Shown here: positions 1 to 8,343 of the stretch, in pieces | Layout of the letters: each line of letters begins with the position of its first letter | Numbering within the stretch: the stretch's first letter is position 1 | The notes under the pieces: generated by a model | The model's database searches: none | Told to the model about the DNA's origin: nothing | What the model saw: only the letters and a program-made list of their open reading frames with translations | Position numbers and translations under genes: made by a program | Source: Spirochaetaceae bacterium UBA5556 | GTDB lineage: Bacteria > Spirochaetota > Spirochaetia > Treponematales > Rectinemataceae | Direction of reading: 5' to 3' | Assembly (NCBI GenBank): GCA_002425765.1 | Contig: DIMW01000002.1 | Span: 66,412-130,411 of the forward strand | Length of the DNA stretch: 64,000 nucleotides

Positions 1-77
1 ATCTCGAGATTGATACCGGAGAGCGCCCGGACCTCTCCAAAATGTTTTTCCAGATCGACTATTTGTATCGAAGCCAT
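1..77 (-). CDS. ABC transporter ATP-binding protein, N-terminal fragment
   Basis: Only the first 25 codons are in the window; the gene runs off the left edge. The reading frame opens MASIQIVDLEKHFGEV, the usual first beta strand and A-loop region of an ABC ATPase. A GAGGGGG Shine-Dalgarno sequence sits four bases before the ATG. It lies downstream of an iron-type substrate-binding protein gene on the same strand, so it probably energises that importer (FbpC/PotA-like role, inferred). A hairpin terminator lies between the two genes, so expression may be uncoupled or reduced. The Walker motifs are outside the window. Confidence 0.75.
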   Translation of the reverse strand, partial: MASIQIVDLEKHFGEVRALSGINLE

Positions 78-177
78 GCTTCCCCCTCACAGTCATAAAC
101 AGAAATTGTATTAAATCGCTCGCGTATTATCAATGCGCGGTCGGCCTGCACGGCGTGCCCCATAGCTCCACATTGGC

Positions 178-213
178 TAAAAAGGCCGCCAGCGGAGCCC
201 GCCGACGGCCTTT
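178..213 (-). terminator. Rho-independent terminator after the substrate-binding gene
   Basis: A stem of about 14 pairs, AAAGGCC...GGCCTTT at its base with some G-U pairs higher up, followed on the minus strand by a short T run. It sits just after the stop of the binding-protein gene and before the ABC ATPase gene, so it could let the binding protein be made in excess. Confidence 0.7.
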
Positions 214-232
214 GCATTATAGCGACATTGAA

Positions 233-1207
233 TTACAGACCAAGATCCATCGCGATATCGGTGAATTTCGCGATGAACGCAGTCTTATTCTTCGCTGCCC
301 AACCAAAATCGTAGGGAATGGTCTTGATGGTAGAAAGAGGGGCGAGCCCCTTCGGGTCCTTGCAATCGGTCCTGACGGGGCGTCTGGCCATCGCGTCGAC
401 GAGGTATTCCTGGACTGGCTTGGAGAGACACCAATCGATGAAAATCTTCGCGTTTTCGAGGTTGGGCGCGCCCTTGAGAAGCGCAATACCGTCCGGGGCG
501 GCTACCGTGCCGTCCGTCGGGTACACGATCGCCACCGGGCCACCGCCCGAGACATACCTGAAGGCATTGTCTTCGAGGGTGATACCTACAGCCTGCTCAC
601 CGTCATTGACGAACTTGGGCACCGCGCCGGAAGAGGCGGAGATAACCATGTTTTTCATGATCCCCTTGTAGATGTCCCAGCCCTTATCGCCATAGATTGA
701 GACGACATTGCAGAGCTGCATATAGGACGAGCCCGATTTGTCCGCGCGGGCGGAAGAGATGAGCTTTTTGAAGCGCGCGTCAGTGAGATCGGTCCAGGTT
801 TTGGGATATTTGTCGGGTGTGAGCATCTTGGTGTTGACGATGAACACATTCATGATGCCGGTGTAGGGAAGCCAGTTCGTGCCGACTTTATAGACGGGGT
901 TGATCTTGTCCCACTCCTTCGGGGTATAGGGGGCAAGAATGGCATTCTCCGCCTCAAGCTGTTCGCCGCCGATACTCCAGATGACGTCGGCCTGCGGCCT
1001 CGCGGATTCGGCCTTGGCCCTGTTAATGACATCGCCAGAGGCCATTTTGACATACTCGACTTTGATGCCGGTATCTTTTTCAAACATCGGGACAAGCGCA
1101 TTGATGATGGTTTCCTCGTGCGCCGTGTAGACCACCACCTTACCGCCCGCGGCCCATGCGGACGCGGCAATGAGCAGCCACGCAATCGCGACAACAACTC
1201 GTTTCAT
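233..1207 (-). CDS. ABC transporter substrate-binding protein, iron(III)/AfuA-FbpA type
   Basis: 324 residues starting MKRVVVAIAWLL, a signal peptide ending near Ala-Trp-Ala-Ala. The mature part begins KVVVYTAHEE, the usual opening of ferric-binding and related periplasmic proteins (SBP_bac_6/8 families), and continues with the N-domain pattern GIKVEYVKMASGD. An upstream in-frame ATG at 1261 exists, but AGGAGG lies seven bases before the ATG at 1207, which decides the start. Next to the ABC ATPase fragment, it is the capture subunit of an importer. Substrate is uncertain: ferric iron is the family default, but AfuA-like members bind sugar phosphates and others bind thiamine or polyamines. Confidence 0.8.
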   Translation of the reverse strand: MKRVVVAIAWLLIAASAWAAGGKVVVYTAHEETIINALVPMFEKDTGIKVEYVKMASGDVINRAKAESARPQADVIWSIGGEQLEAENAILAPYTPKEWDKINPVYKVGTNWLPYTGIMNVFIVNTKMLTPDKYPKTWTDLTDARFKKLISSARADKSGSSYMQLCNVVSIYGDKGWDIYKGIMKNMVISASSGAVPKFVNDGEQAVGITLEDNAFRYVSGGGPVAIVYPTDGTVAAPDGIALLKGAPNLENAKIFIDWCLSKPVQEYLVDAMARRPVRTDCKDPKGLAPLSTIKTIPYDFGWAAKNKTAFIAKFTDIAMDLGL

Positions 1208-1220
1208 AGAACCTCCTGTT

Positions 1221-1255
1221 CCGGCGGCTGCGCCGATACGGTCGATCCCCGCCGG
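1221..1255 (-). other. Hairpin in the leader of the substrate-binding gene
   Basis: A perfect seven-base inverted repeat CCGGCGG/CCGCCGG with a 21-base loop ends directly before the AGGAGG of the downstream gene. It could affect translation or mRNA stability. I could not match it to a known riboswitch. Confidence 0.35.
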
Positions 1256-1278
1256 TTCCAACGTTATTCGTACATTTA

Positions 1279-1890
1279 TTATTTTAACATAGTTTTCAAT
1301 TCCCGGGAGAGGTTTTGTGTGCGAAAATCATAACAAAACGCGCTCATCCCAAGACCGCGAGCGACCTCGCAGTACTCCTCGATGTCGTCGATATACAGAC
1401 AGTCCTTGGGCTCGAGACGGGTATACTCGAGCAGCCTTTTCCAGATACGCGGATCGGGCTTCATAGCTCCAACTTTGTAGGACAACAGGTAGAGTTCAGG
1501 ATACGTCCCTAGTATTTCATTGTCGAACATCGCGGATGCGTGCAAAAACGAGGTGTTCGAGAGTACGAAAGTACGGGCGCCAAGGCCGGCAGCGGTCTTG
1601 AGCCCCTCCTCTCCGTCGGGGTTGGGAACAATGATGGTCTGGTAGTCTTTCACAAACTGCTCATAGGAATAAATGGGATCGAAGTCCGCAATTGCTTGCA
1701 ATCGTCTAAAATACTCATGCGAGTCAAATTTTCCCGTCTCGAATTTATACTCGAGCTCCGTCCCCCAGAGCGCACTCAAAAGCTCTTCGGCGTTCATGGT
1801 CCTTGAATAGCGGGTCGCTTTACGCACAAAACTCCCTCTGTCGACGCCACAGAGCACATTGCCAAAGTCGAAAATCACCGCTCTATACAT
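1279..1890 (-). CDS. HAD-superfamily hydrolase, YihX-like
   Basis: 203 residues. Motif I is FDFGNVL near the N terminus, with the Asp nucleophile and the Gly-Asn variant seen in YihX-type sugar-phosphate phosphatases. Motif II is LSNTS, motif III the Lys of MKPDPRI, and motif IV the acidic pair of YIDDIEE. All catalytic positions are present, so it should be an active cytoplasmic phosphatase; the substrate is unknown. Two in-frame ATGs are possible. The one at 1890 has AAGGA with a six-base gap, while the one at 1896 has no space for a ribosome-binding site, so I chose 1890. The iron-type binding protein gene follows 71 bases downstream. Confidence 0.82.
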   Translation of the reverse strand: MYRAVIFDFGNVLCGVDRGSFVRKATRYSRTMNAEELLSALWGTELEYKFETGKFDSHEYFRRLQAIADFDPIYSYEQFVKDYQTIIVPNPDGEEGLKTAAGLGARTFVLSNTSFLHASAMFDNEILGTYPELYLLSYKVGAMKPDPRIWKRLLEYTRLEPKDCLYIDDIEEYCEVARGLGMSAFCYDFRTQNLSRELKTMLK

Positions 1891-1917
1891 GGCCATTCCT
1901 TATAATGATATTTTTTC

Positions 1918-1947
1918 CTAAAAGAAGACCGAATGTTCGGCCTTCTT
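1918..1947 (-). terminator. Terminator after the TPR gene
   Basis: Twelve-base arms AAGAAG-x-CCGAA and TTCGG-x-CTTCTT with a two-base loop, 28 bases after the TPR gene stop. The one mismatch is a G-U pair in the minus-strand transcript, which supports that orientation. A TTTT run follows. Confidence 0.7.
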
Positions 1948-1975
1948 CATACTTACATTCTGTATCTCTGGTGAA

Positions 1976-2683
1976 TTAAAACGATGATTTGGCCTTGACC
2001 CTCTCTTTTGCGTCGAGCGCGGGCTGAAAATTCGAGCTGAGGACGAGTGAAGCATCGAACGCCTCATAGGCCCGGCGGTACTGGCCCAGTATTTCCTTGA
2101 CAAGGCCAAGACGATACCACCAATAATACATATTTTTTTCGAGCGCGACCGCCGTGGAAAACGCAATGTCCGCATGCTCGTATTTCTTTATTCTGAAATA
2201 TACTTCCCCCACATAATAATAGGCGCTCGAACGGCGATCGTCGCTGTCGGGCGAAAGGATGAAATAGCGACTGAAAGCGACAAGCGCCTCTTCATTCTTA
2301 TCAAGAAAATAGAGAGCCTCCGCCATTGTCTCAATGATGCGGTAGTCCTGTCTCGTGTTGAGCACGGACTGGGCATACACGACGGTATCGATGTATCGGT
2401 GGAGACGGAAGAGATCCCAGGTCTTGAGAGTCTGAAGATCAGGGTCGACGGGGTCGGCGGCGAGCAGGCGCTCTGCCATGGCGAGCGAGCGCTGGAAAGC
2501 AAGCTGGCTCTCGGTTTGGCGTGTTTCGGCCATCTCGAGCCGGCGTCCATCCCAAAAAAGCGAAAGCGCAGTATTGTAGCTGTCTTCCGCCCTGGCCGAA
2601 TGGAGCGTGCCCGTTGCCCATCCAAGCGCAAGAAATAATACAAAAGTCTTTGCCAGAAGGGGATGTCGTCTGCTCCGGGACAC
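1976..2683 (-). CDS. Exported TPR-repeat protein
   Basis: 235 residues, GTG start. AAAGGAGG lies eight bases upstream and no ATG fits the N terminus. A signal peptide covers about residues 1-32 (basic start, then LAKTFVLFLALGWATG, cleavage near SARA-ED). The rest is helical, with several 34-residue TPR-like units such as ALYFLDKNEEALVAFSRYF and EVYFRIKKYEHADIAFSTAV. It probably works as a periplasmic or membrane-associated scaffold. It begins 20 bases after the nfnB stop, so it is likely the last gene of the nfnA-nfnB transcript, though no redox function is evident. Confidence 0.75.
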   Translation of the reverse strand: MSRSRRHPLLAKTFVLFLALGWATGTLHSARAEDSYNTALSLFWDGRRLEMAETRQTESQLAFQRSLAMAERLLAADPVDPDLQTLKTWDLFRLHRYIDTVVYAQSVLNTRQDYRIIETMAEALYFLDKNEEALVAFSRYFILSPDSDDRRSSAYYYVGEVYFRIKKYEHADIAFSTAVALEKNMYYWWYRLGLVKEILGQYRRAYEAFDASLVLSSNFQPALDAKERVKAKSSF

Positions 2684-2703
2684 TCTGCCCGCCTCCTTTT
2701 AAA

Positions 2704-4182
2704 TTATTGTAAAATTTCGTTGATCGCCTGTGCGGCCAGCCTGCCTTCGCCCATCGCGAGGATCACCGTCGCCGACCCCAACACAATGTCGCCGCCGGCA
2801 TACACGCGGTCGATGCTCGTTTTCTGCCGCTCATTTACAATAATATGCCCGTGCCGGTCAACTTGCAACTCTGGTGTCGTCTGGGAAATGAGGGGGTTGG
2901 ATTCGTTACCGATGGCCACGATCACCGTATCGAAGGGCACGATCTCTTCGCTCCCACGGACGGGAACCGGCCGACGACGGCCCGAATCATCAGGCTCACC
3001 AAGCTCGTAAGACAACACTTCGAGCGCCGCGACTTTCCCTTTGTCATCGCCGAGCACGCGCGTCGGACTCTTGAGAAAATCGAAGATTATGCCCTCTTCG
3101 ATGGCATGTCCCACTTCTTCGGCGCGGGCGGGCATCTCTTCGCGAGTCCTGCGATAGAGTACGCGAACTTCATCGGCCCCTAGCCTGAGCGCCATTCGCG
3201 CCGAGTCCATCGCCACGTTGCCGCCGCCGAGAACCGCCACTCGGCGGGACGGATAGATCGGCGTGCCCGCCTTCCCCTTCATATACGCCTTCAGGAGATT
3301 CGCGCGCGTCAGATATTCGTTCGCGCTGAATACGCCCACAAAGTTCTCGCCGGGGATGTCCATAAATTTGGGCAGGCCCGCTCCCGTGCCGATGAAGGCG
3401 GCGTCGTAGCCGTCCTCGCGCAGAAGAGAGAGCAGAGGGCGTGTGCGGCCCACCAAAAAATTGAGCTCGAAATCGACGCCCATCGATTCAAGCACCTCGG
3501 CCTCGGACTGCACGAGGACTTTTGGAAGTCTGAATTCGGGGATGCCGTAGACCATGACGCCGCCCGACTTGTGGAAAGCCTCGAAGATGGTGACCTCGTG
3601 ACCTTCGCGGCGCACATCGGCGGCGCAGGTGAGTCCCGCCGGCCCCCCCCCGACAATCGCCACTTTTTTGCCGGTTGGGGAAGCGACATTCGGCACCTCG
3701 ACCGCACCATGCGTTCGCTCATAATCCGCCACAAAGCGCTCGAGCCTGCCGATCTGGACCGCCTTTTCGACGCCGTGAAGGGCCTTCCCTACGGTGCAGG
3801 GTGCCTGACATTGCGTCTCCTGAGGACAGACCCGTCCGCAGATCGAAGGCAGCAAATTTGTCTTTTTTATGATTTTGCCCGCGCCCAGGAAATCGCCTTC
3901 CTTGATCTTGCCGATAAATCCTGAGATATCGATGCGCACGGGGCATCCAGCGATGCAGGGAGCGTTCTTGCACTGGAGGCATCGCTCCGCCTCGAGCATC
4001 GCCTGGGCAGGCGTGTAGCCGAGCGCGACTTCGTCCATATTGTTGCGCCGTACCGAGGGGTCCTGGGCGGGCATATCCTGGGGAGGTATCTGCATTCTCA
4101 CTTTGGGGGTGATCGGCGCCGAGCGAAGCCGCGCGAGGTCAATTTCCGCGTTGTCCATGGTGTATTCTTCCCTGTGGCTCAT
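2704..4182 (-). CDS. nfnB: NfnB-like FAD/4Fe-4S oxidoreductase (glutamate synthase small-subunit family)
   Basis: 492 residues. The N-terminal Fer4_20 domain carries two cysteine clusters, CLQCKNAPCIAGCP (about residues 68-81) and CGRVCPQETQCQAPC (about 115-129). A two-dinucleotide FAD/NAD(P)H reductase domain follows, with Rossmann motifs VAIVGGGPAGLTCA and VAVLGGGNVAMDSAR. GltD homologues look alike, but the four-base overlap with an NfnA-type gene and the absence of a GltB gene point to NfnAB, which bifurcates electrons between NADH, NADPH and ferredoxin in the cytoplasm. GGAG lies seven bases before this ATG. A second ATG nine codons... inside also has AGGGAA, so the start could be slightly later. 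Confidence 0.85.
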   Translation of the reverse strand: MSHREEYTMDNAEIDLARLRSAPITPKVRMQIPPQDMPAQDPSVRRNNMDEVALGYTPAQAMLEAERCLQCKNAPCIAGCPVRIDISGFIGKIKEGDFLGAGKIIKKTNLLPSICGRVCPQETQCQAPCTVGKALHGVEKAVQIGRLERFVADYERTHGAVEVPNVASPTGKKVAIVGGGPAGLTCAADVRREGHEVTIFEAFHKSGGVMVYGIPEFRLPKVLVQSEAEVLESMGVDFELNFLVGRTRPLLSLLREDGYDAAFIGTGAGLPKFMDIPGENFVGVFSANEYLTRANLLKAYMKGKAGTPIYPSRRVAVLGGGNVAMDSARMALRLGADEVRVLYRRTREEMPARAEEVGHAIEEGIIFDFLKSPTRVLGDDKGKVAALEVLSYELGEPDDSGRRRPVPVRGSEEIVPFDTVIVAIGNESNPLISQTTPELQVDRHGHIIVNERQKTSIDRVYAGGDIVLGSATVILAMGEGRLAAQAINEILQ

Positions 4183-5078
4183 TTTGCGGGCTCCTTTTCC
4201 GGCGCGCGGGCGCCCTCGTCCCGTGCTTCGAGGCTCTCGATCTGCATCTCCAGATGGCAGCGATCGTGAGCCTCCTTTTCGATCTCTTTATAGGTGCCGA
4301 GGCGCATCAACATCCCGTTCCAATCGACGAGGTGGGCGTCGAATTCCGGGCCATCCACGCAGACAAACTTCGTCTTGCCGCCAACCGAAACGCGGCAGCC
4401 GCCGCACATGCCCGTGCCATCGATCATGATCGTATTGAGAGAGGCGAGCGTCTTTATCCCAAAGGGACGGGTGGTCTCCGCGCAGAATTTCATCATGATG
4501 GGAGGACCTATCGTGACTATGATATCGGGCGGGGGCGATCTCCCGCACAGCTCGCCCAACGGCTCGGTCACCAGCGCCTTTCGACCGAATGAGCCATCGT
4601 CGGTCACGACGATGTGCTCATCGGCTATCGCCGCGAGCTCATCCTGCATGATAAGGAGGTCCTTCGTGCGCGCGCCCGATATGACCGTCACTCTGTTCCC
4701 CGCCTCTTTGAGGGCCTTCGCGATGGGGTGCAACGGCGCGAGACCTATGCCGCCGCCGACGCAGACCGCCCATCCATAGCGCTCGATATGCGTAGGATTG
4801 CCCAGAGGCCCAAGAAGAACAACACTGTCGCCAGGGTTTTTGAGCGCAAGCCTGTGCGTGCTCGCCCCGACGGTCTGGAAGATGAGTGTGACTGTTCCAC
4901 GAACCGGATCGGCATCAGCGATGGTGAGCGGAATGCGCTCCGAAAAATTCTCATCGTACATCACGATGACAAATTGTCCCGCCTTGCGTTCCCGGGCCAC
5001 GAGCGGCGCCTCCACGTCTATGCGAAACACTTCTTCCGATAACTGATGTTTATAGACTATTGTGTGTGTACCGTGCAT
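4179..5078 (-). CDS. nfnA: NfnA-like ferredoxin-NADP+ reductase subunit
   Basis: 299 residues starting MHGTHTIVYKHQL. An FAD-binding barrel (RKAGQFVIVMYDENFSERIPLT) is followed by an NAD-binding domain (VCVGGGIGLAPLHPIAKAL). The C-terminal 2Fe-2S region of the dihydroorotate-dehydrogenase-electron-transfer type has MCGGC and a later cysteine in KFVCVDGPEF. This is the small subunit that pairs with NfnB. An in-frame ATG lies further upstream at 5198, but GGAG seven bases before 5078 and family alignment of the N terminus favour the shorter protein. The end overlaps nfnB by ATGA, which suggests translational coupling. Confidence 0.87.
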   Translation of the reverse strand: MHGTHTIVYKHQLSEEVFRIDVEAPLVARERKAGQFVIVMYDENFSERIPLTIADADPVRGTVTLIFQTVGASTHRLALKNPGDSVVLLGPLGNPTHIERYGWAVCVGGGIGLAPLHPIAKALKEAGNRVTVISGARTKDLLIMQDELAAIADEHIVVTDDGSFGRKALVTEPLGELCGRSPPPDIIVTIGPPIMMKFCAETTRPFGIKTLASLNTIMIDGTGMCGGCRVSVGGKTKFVCVDGPEFDAHLVDWNGMLMRLGTYKEIEKEAHDRCHLEMQIESLEARDEGARAPEKEPAK

Positions 5079-5094
5079 TTTTGACTCCGGACGT

Positions 5095-5124
5095 ATTGTA
5101 GCGGTGTTTTTAGATTCTTGTCCA
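5095..5124 (-). promoter_or_regulatory. Predicted promoter of nfnAB
   Basis: TGGACA, 18 bases, TACAAT on the minus strand. It predicts a leader of about ten bases before the nfnA ATG. Confidence 0.45.
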
Positions 5125-5192
5125 CAAAAAGAAGTGTTTTTGGGCAAATAAAACGCATCTTCGCGGAACATCCGCAAATTATCGCCGATTGT

Positions 5193-5221
5193 TTGCAACC
5201 AAAATCAAAATCTTATATACA
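5193..5221 (+). promoter_or_regulatory. Predicted promoter of the 4Fe-4S membrane protein gene
   Basis: TTGCAA, 17 bases, TATACA, in an AT-rich stretch of the divergent region between nfnA and the membrane protein gene. An overlapping TATAAT-like alternative lies a few bases downstream. Confidence 0.4.
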
Positions 5222-5296
5222 TATAAATATATAATAGACTCGCAAAAAGCTTGTCTCGTCATTTTTGCGCGCAATTTTAAGGAAGGAGGCTGCGTA

Positions 5297-6763
5297 ATGG
5301 CAAGGAAAATGCCCAAGATCCAAGTGTTCAGAAGAGTTGTATTAGGGGTGCTGCTCGTCGGTCTCACCGTGCTCACATTTCTGCACCAAAAAATGCAGGG
5401 GATTCCTGCGATCGACGCCCTCGATCCGTTTGGCGGCCTGGAGACGCTGTTCAAATGGCTCGCGGGTGGTATCTTCATAAAAAAGATCGAACCGGGGAAC
5501 ATTGTTCTTTTAGGCGCGATCGTGGCGCTTGGAATCGTGCTTTCGCGTTTTTTCTGCGGGTGGCTGTGCGCGTTCGGCGCACTCCAGGGCGTGTTTGGAT
5601 GGATCGGGAAAAAGCTGTTCAAGCGGCGTTTCGAAGTTCCGAAGAAATTGGACCGCATTCTGCGATGGGCGAAGTATGTCATCCTCGTGGTGATCATTTA
5701 TTTCACGTGGAAAACCGGAGAGCTCGTCATTCGGCCCTATGATCCCTTCGCCGCGTACGGCCACCTGCCGGCGGGATTGACCGCAGTGTGGACGGAGTTC
5801 AAGGTGGGCTTCATACTCCTCATCCTCTTCATGGTCCTCTCGATGTTCTATGAGCGGGCCTTCTGCAAATACGCATGTCCGCTGGGAGCGGTCAACGCAA
5901 TACTCAGCCGGGTTCCGCTTTTCAGGATCAAGCGCGACAAGCCCACATGCATCTCCTGCTCGAAGTGCGATCGCGTCTGCCCGATGAACGTCGATGTGTC
6001 GCACGCGGAAACAATCAAATCGGCTGAATGCATCAACTGCCTTGAGTGCGTCACCGCCTGTCCCACGAAAAAAGACACTCTTGTCCCCACGATTGGAGGA
6101 AAGAAAATCAAGCTCTGGACCGTGGTGATCATCGGATTTGCGATTTACGCCGGCGCCGCTCTGGTCGGCCAGGCCGCGGGAATGCTGAGATTTACGGCTC
6201 CTACCCTGAACGAGCTCTCGGACAAAGGCGCGCTCAACGTCGCGGATATCAAAGGGTCGAGCACCTATGAGGAGCTCGCGGGTGCGTTCGGCGTCGATCT
6301 CGATCAACTCTACAGAGAGCTTGGCATAGACAAGGCAAAGGTGCCCACGACCTCCATGATCAAGGATACCGGCAAACTGGCGGGAATCGAGGATTTCGAA
6401 ACCGACCAGGCAAGAGTCGCCGTAGCCAAGCTGCTCGGCATCCCCTATGAAGGTGAGGGGGTCGCTCCAACTGAAAATGCTGCTCCCGCCGCCACTTCAG
6501 ACGTCCCGGCACACACAACAGCCGCAGAATCAGGCACACCGCCGGCGGCCCCTTCAGCATCGAGCCTGAAAATTCCTGAAGGATTTGCGCTCGAAGGCAC
6601 CATGACCATCCAGGATGTGGCGAAAGCGCTCAACGCGACACCTGCGCAGGTCATCGAAAAATTGGGCTTGCCAGCGGATATCCCGCTCGATACGCCATTG
6701 CGTGAAATGGGCAGTCAGTATGGCTATACAATGCCGCAGCTTAAGGAGAAAATAGCACAATAG
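5297..6763 (+). CDS. NapH/NosR-type 4Fe-4S membrane protein with C-terminal repeat domain
   Basis: 488 residues; the start is set by GGAAGGAGG seven bases upstream. Residues 1-200 hold several membrane helices with the paired FxCGWLC and FCKYACPLGA cysteine motifs typical of NapH/CcoG-type quinol or ferredoxin redox proteins. Two 4Fe-4S motifs follow: C218-C221-C224-C228 and C245-C248-C251-C255, both ending in CP. After one further helix there are two similar helical units (about 319-380 and 433-488), each opening T-x-x-(E/D)-(L/V)-A-x-A and reaching E-K/E-L-G. They are separated by an Ala/Pro/Thr-rich linker. The protein probably passes electrons at the membrane; partner unknown. It is divergent from nfnAB, suggesting a shared redox role. 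Confidence 0.8.
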   Translation: MARKMPKIQVFRRVVLGVLLVGLTVLTFLHQKMQGIPAIDALDPFGGLETLFKWLAGGIFIKKIEPGNIVLLGAIVALGIVLSRFFCGWLCAFGALQGVFGWIGKKLFKRRFEVPKKLDRILRWAKYVILVVIIYFTWKTGELVIRPYDPFAAYGHLPAGLTAVWTEFKVGFILLILFMVLSMFYERAFCKYACPLGAVNAILSRVPLFRIKRDKPTCISCSKCDRVCPMNVDVSHAETIKSAECINCLECVTACPTKKDTLVPTIGGKKIKLWTVVIIGFAIYAGAALVGQAAGMLRFTAPTLNELSDKGALNVADIKGSSTYEELAGAFGVDLDQLYRELGIDKAKVPTTSMIKDTGKLAGIEDFETDQARVAVAKLLGIPYEGEGVAPTENAAPAATSDVPAHTTAAESGTPPAAPSASSLKIPEGFALEGTMTIQDVAKALNATPAQVIEKLGLPADIPLDTPLREMGSQYGYTMPQLKEKIAQ

Positions 6764-6776
6764 AGAGGGAGTCTGA

Positions 6777-7559
6777 ATGCCCATACCTAATGTGCCTAAA
6801 AAAATCCACAGTGAGGCGCTGTTTCGGCCCGCTGATTTTCTGGCGTATCTCGGACGAGTCGGGGTTGCCGCGTCGCAGAGGCCGGCGCCCGACGCCGTCA
6901 TCCTGAGCTACCAAAAGAGTCTTTTCGGGCATGTGCTCGAAACATATCCCTGCGAGCGCGCGAGAGGGTATTTCGGCCGGTTCATACACTACGTGGACCT
7001 GCCGGACAGCCCCCGGGCCATCGCGATCGCCGCGGACTTCGGCGTCGGCGCTCCGGCTGCGGCGGTCATGCTCGAAGAGCTCATCGCGTGGGGGGTCAAG
7101 GACTTTGTCTCGATGGGGCTGGCCGGTTCACTGAGCGAAGCTCTGCCCCCGGGATCGCTCGTCGTGTGCGACGGAGCCTTCCGCGATGAGGGGACCTCTC
7201 ATCACTATATTGAGGAGGATGCGCAGGTCTGTCCCGACGAGACGCTCACCGGCCGGCTTGAAGACGCGCTTAAAGACGCGAGGCTGTCGTACGCGAAAGG
7301 GCCGACGTGGACCACCGATGCGATCTACCGGGAAACCCCCCTGGAGGTGAAGCATTTTCGCGAGCGGGGAGCGCTCGTCGTGGAGATGGAGGCCGCGGCT
7401 CTGTTCGCGGTGGCACAATACCGGGGCGCGCGGATCGCGTCGTGTTTTTCGGTATCGGACACGTTGGCCTATCTGGAATGGAGGCCCGACTTCCACGCGG
7501 AGCCGACGGTACAGGGACTCGAAACGCTGTTTTCGTGCGCGGTGCGCGCCCTCCAATAA
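6777..7559 (+). CDS. Nucleoside phosphorylase (uridine phosphorylase-like)
   Basis: 260 residues of the PNP_UDP_1 family. Recognisable parts are the GVGAPAAAVMLEELIAWG phosphate-binding region, the GLAGSL loop and the VVEMEAAALFAVA segment, whose Glu-Met-Glu contacts the ribose. It should cleave a nucleoside with phosphate to a free base and ribose 1-phosphate in nucleotide salvage. The exact base preference cannot be read from the sequence. AGAGGGAG precedes the ATG, and the gene begins 13 bases after the 4Fe-4S protein gene, so the two are probably cotranscribed despite unrelated roles. Confidence 0.85.
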   Translation: MPIPNVPKKIHSEALFRPADFLAYLGRVGVAASQRPAPDAVILSYQKSLFGHVLETYPCERARGYFGRFIHYVDLPDSPRAIAIAADFGVGAPAAAVMLEELIAWGVKDFVSMGLAGSLSEALPPGSLVVCDGAFRDEGTSHHYIEEDAQVCPDETLTGRLEDALKDARLSYAKGPTWTTDAIYRETPLEVKHFRERGALVVEMEAAALFAVAQYRGARIASCFSVSDTLAYLEWRPDFHAEPTVQGLETLFSCAVRALQ

Positions 7560-7561
7560 CA

Positions 7562-7594
7562 CGCCGGTCCCGGGGCTCGCCATTGCGACCGGCG
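7562..7594. terminator. Possible bidirectional hairpin between convergent genes
   Basis: Perfect eight-base arms CGCCGGTC and GACCGGCG with a 17-base loop between two convergent stops. There is no T run on either strand, so termination function is weakly supported. Confidence 0.3.
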
Positions 7595-7611
7595 CGCGCA
7601 AGAACGCTCTC

Positions 7612-8343
7612 TCAGTTTGGCCGCCGCAGCGCCTGATTCTCGATGCGACTTTCGCGAGGCCAAGTGCCCGACACCAGGGAAAGAGGCATCACAATGCTCT
7701 TCTCTCCCACAATCGTGCCCGGATTGAGCACCGTATTGCAGCCGATCTCGCACCCGTCGCCGATCAGCGCCCCGAATTTGGGCAGGCCCGAGTCGATTCG
7801 CTCCTTCGAGTCCAAGGCCCGCACGGGGACGGCTTTCCCGTCGAGCCTGAAATTCGAGAGGATGACCCCGGCCCCGATGTGGGCGTGATAGCCCATGACC
7901 GAATCGCCCACATAATTGAAATGAGGCGCCTGCGCGAGCCCAAGCAGCACACAGTGCTTGAATTCGCTCGAATGCCCGAGCACGGCGCCTTCCCCCGCGA
8001 GTACCGCCCCGCGGATATAGCAGCCGCTCCGGATCTCACAGTGTGCCCCGATCCACGCCGGACCACGGATATAGGAGCCTTCCTCAATCACGCATCCCTC
8101 ATCGATAAACACATCGCCCTCAATATGAACGCCATCCGGGACAGAGGAGCGAATTTCAGGCCCCGATATGGATTCAAGCTTCGAGTTTAGGTATACATCC
8201 AGGAATTTCAGCACATCCCAGGGGAATTCGGCTCTTTCGAAAAGTCCGCGAAATTCGCTGCGGCCGGAATCCCATAGAGCGGGAAAACGCCCGGATGGCC
8301 AACTCCACGATTCTACTGAGGCACTCTTCTCTTCGGAGTTCAT
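7612..8343 (-). CDS. Left-handed beta-helix transferase-like protein
   Basis: 243 residues. From about residue 60 the protein is built of hexapeptide turns (examples VHIEGDVFIDEG, CVIEEGSYIRG, CEIRSGCYIRGAV, CEIGCNTVLNPGTIVG), the fold of GlmU C domains and acyltransferases. The N-terminal 60 residues are a short helical cap. The frame is open further upstream, but the ATG at 8343 overlaps the preceding stop as ATGA and has GGGAG six bases before it. The tight coupling to a sugar nucleotidyltransferase suggests the pair makes one GlmU-like product or complex. The acyl acceptor is unknown. Confidence 0.78.
   Translation of the reverse strand: MNSEEKSASVESWSWPSGRFPALWDSGRSEFRGLFERAEFPWDVLKFLDVYLNSKLESISGPEIRSSVPDGVHIEGDVFIDEGCVIEEGSYIRGPAWIGAHCEIRSGCYIRGAVLAGEGAVLGHSSEFKHCVLLGLAQAPHFNYVGDSVMGYHAHIGAGVILSNFRLDGKAVPVRALDSKERIDSGLPKFGALIGDGCEIGCNTVLNPGTIVGEKSIVMPLSLVSGTWPRESRIENQALRRPN

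Noticed and set aside
1208..1278. Riboswitch upstream of the iron-type binding protein
   Set aside because: I see one GC-rich hairpin but none of the conserved cores of thiamine, cobalamin or other common riboswitches.
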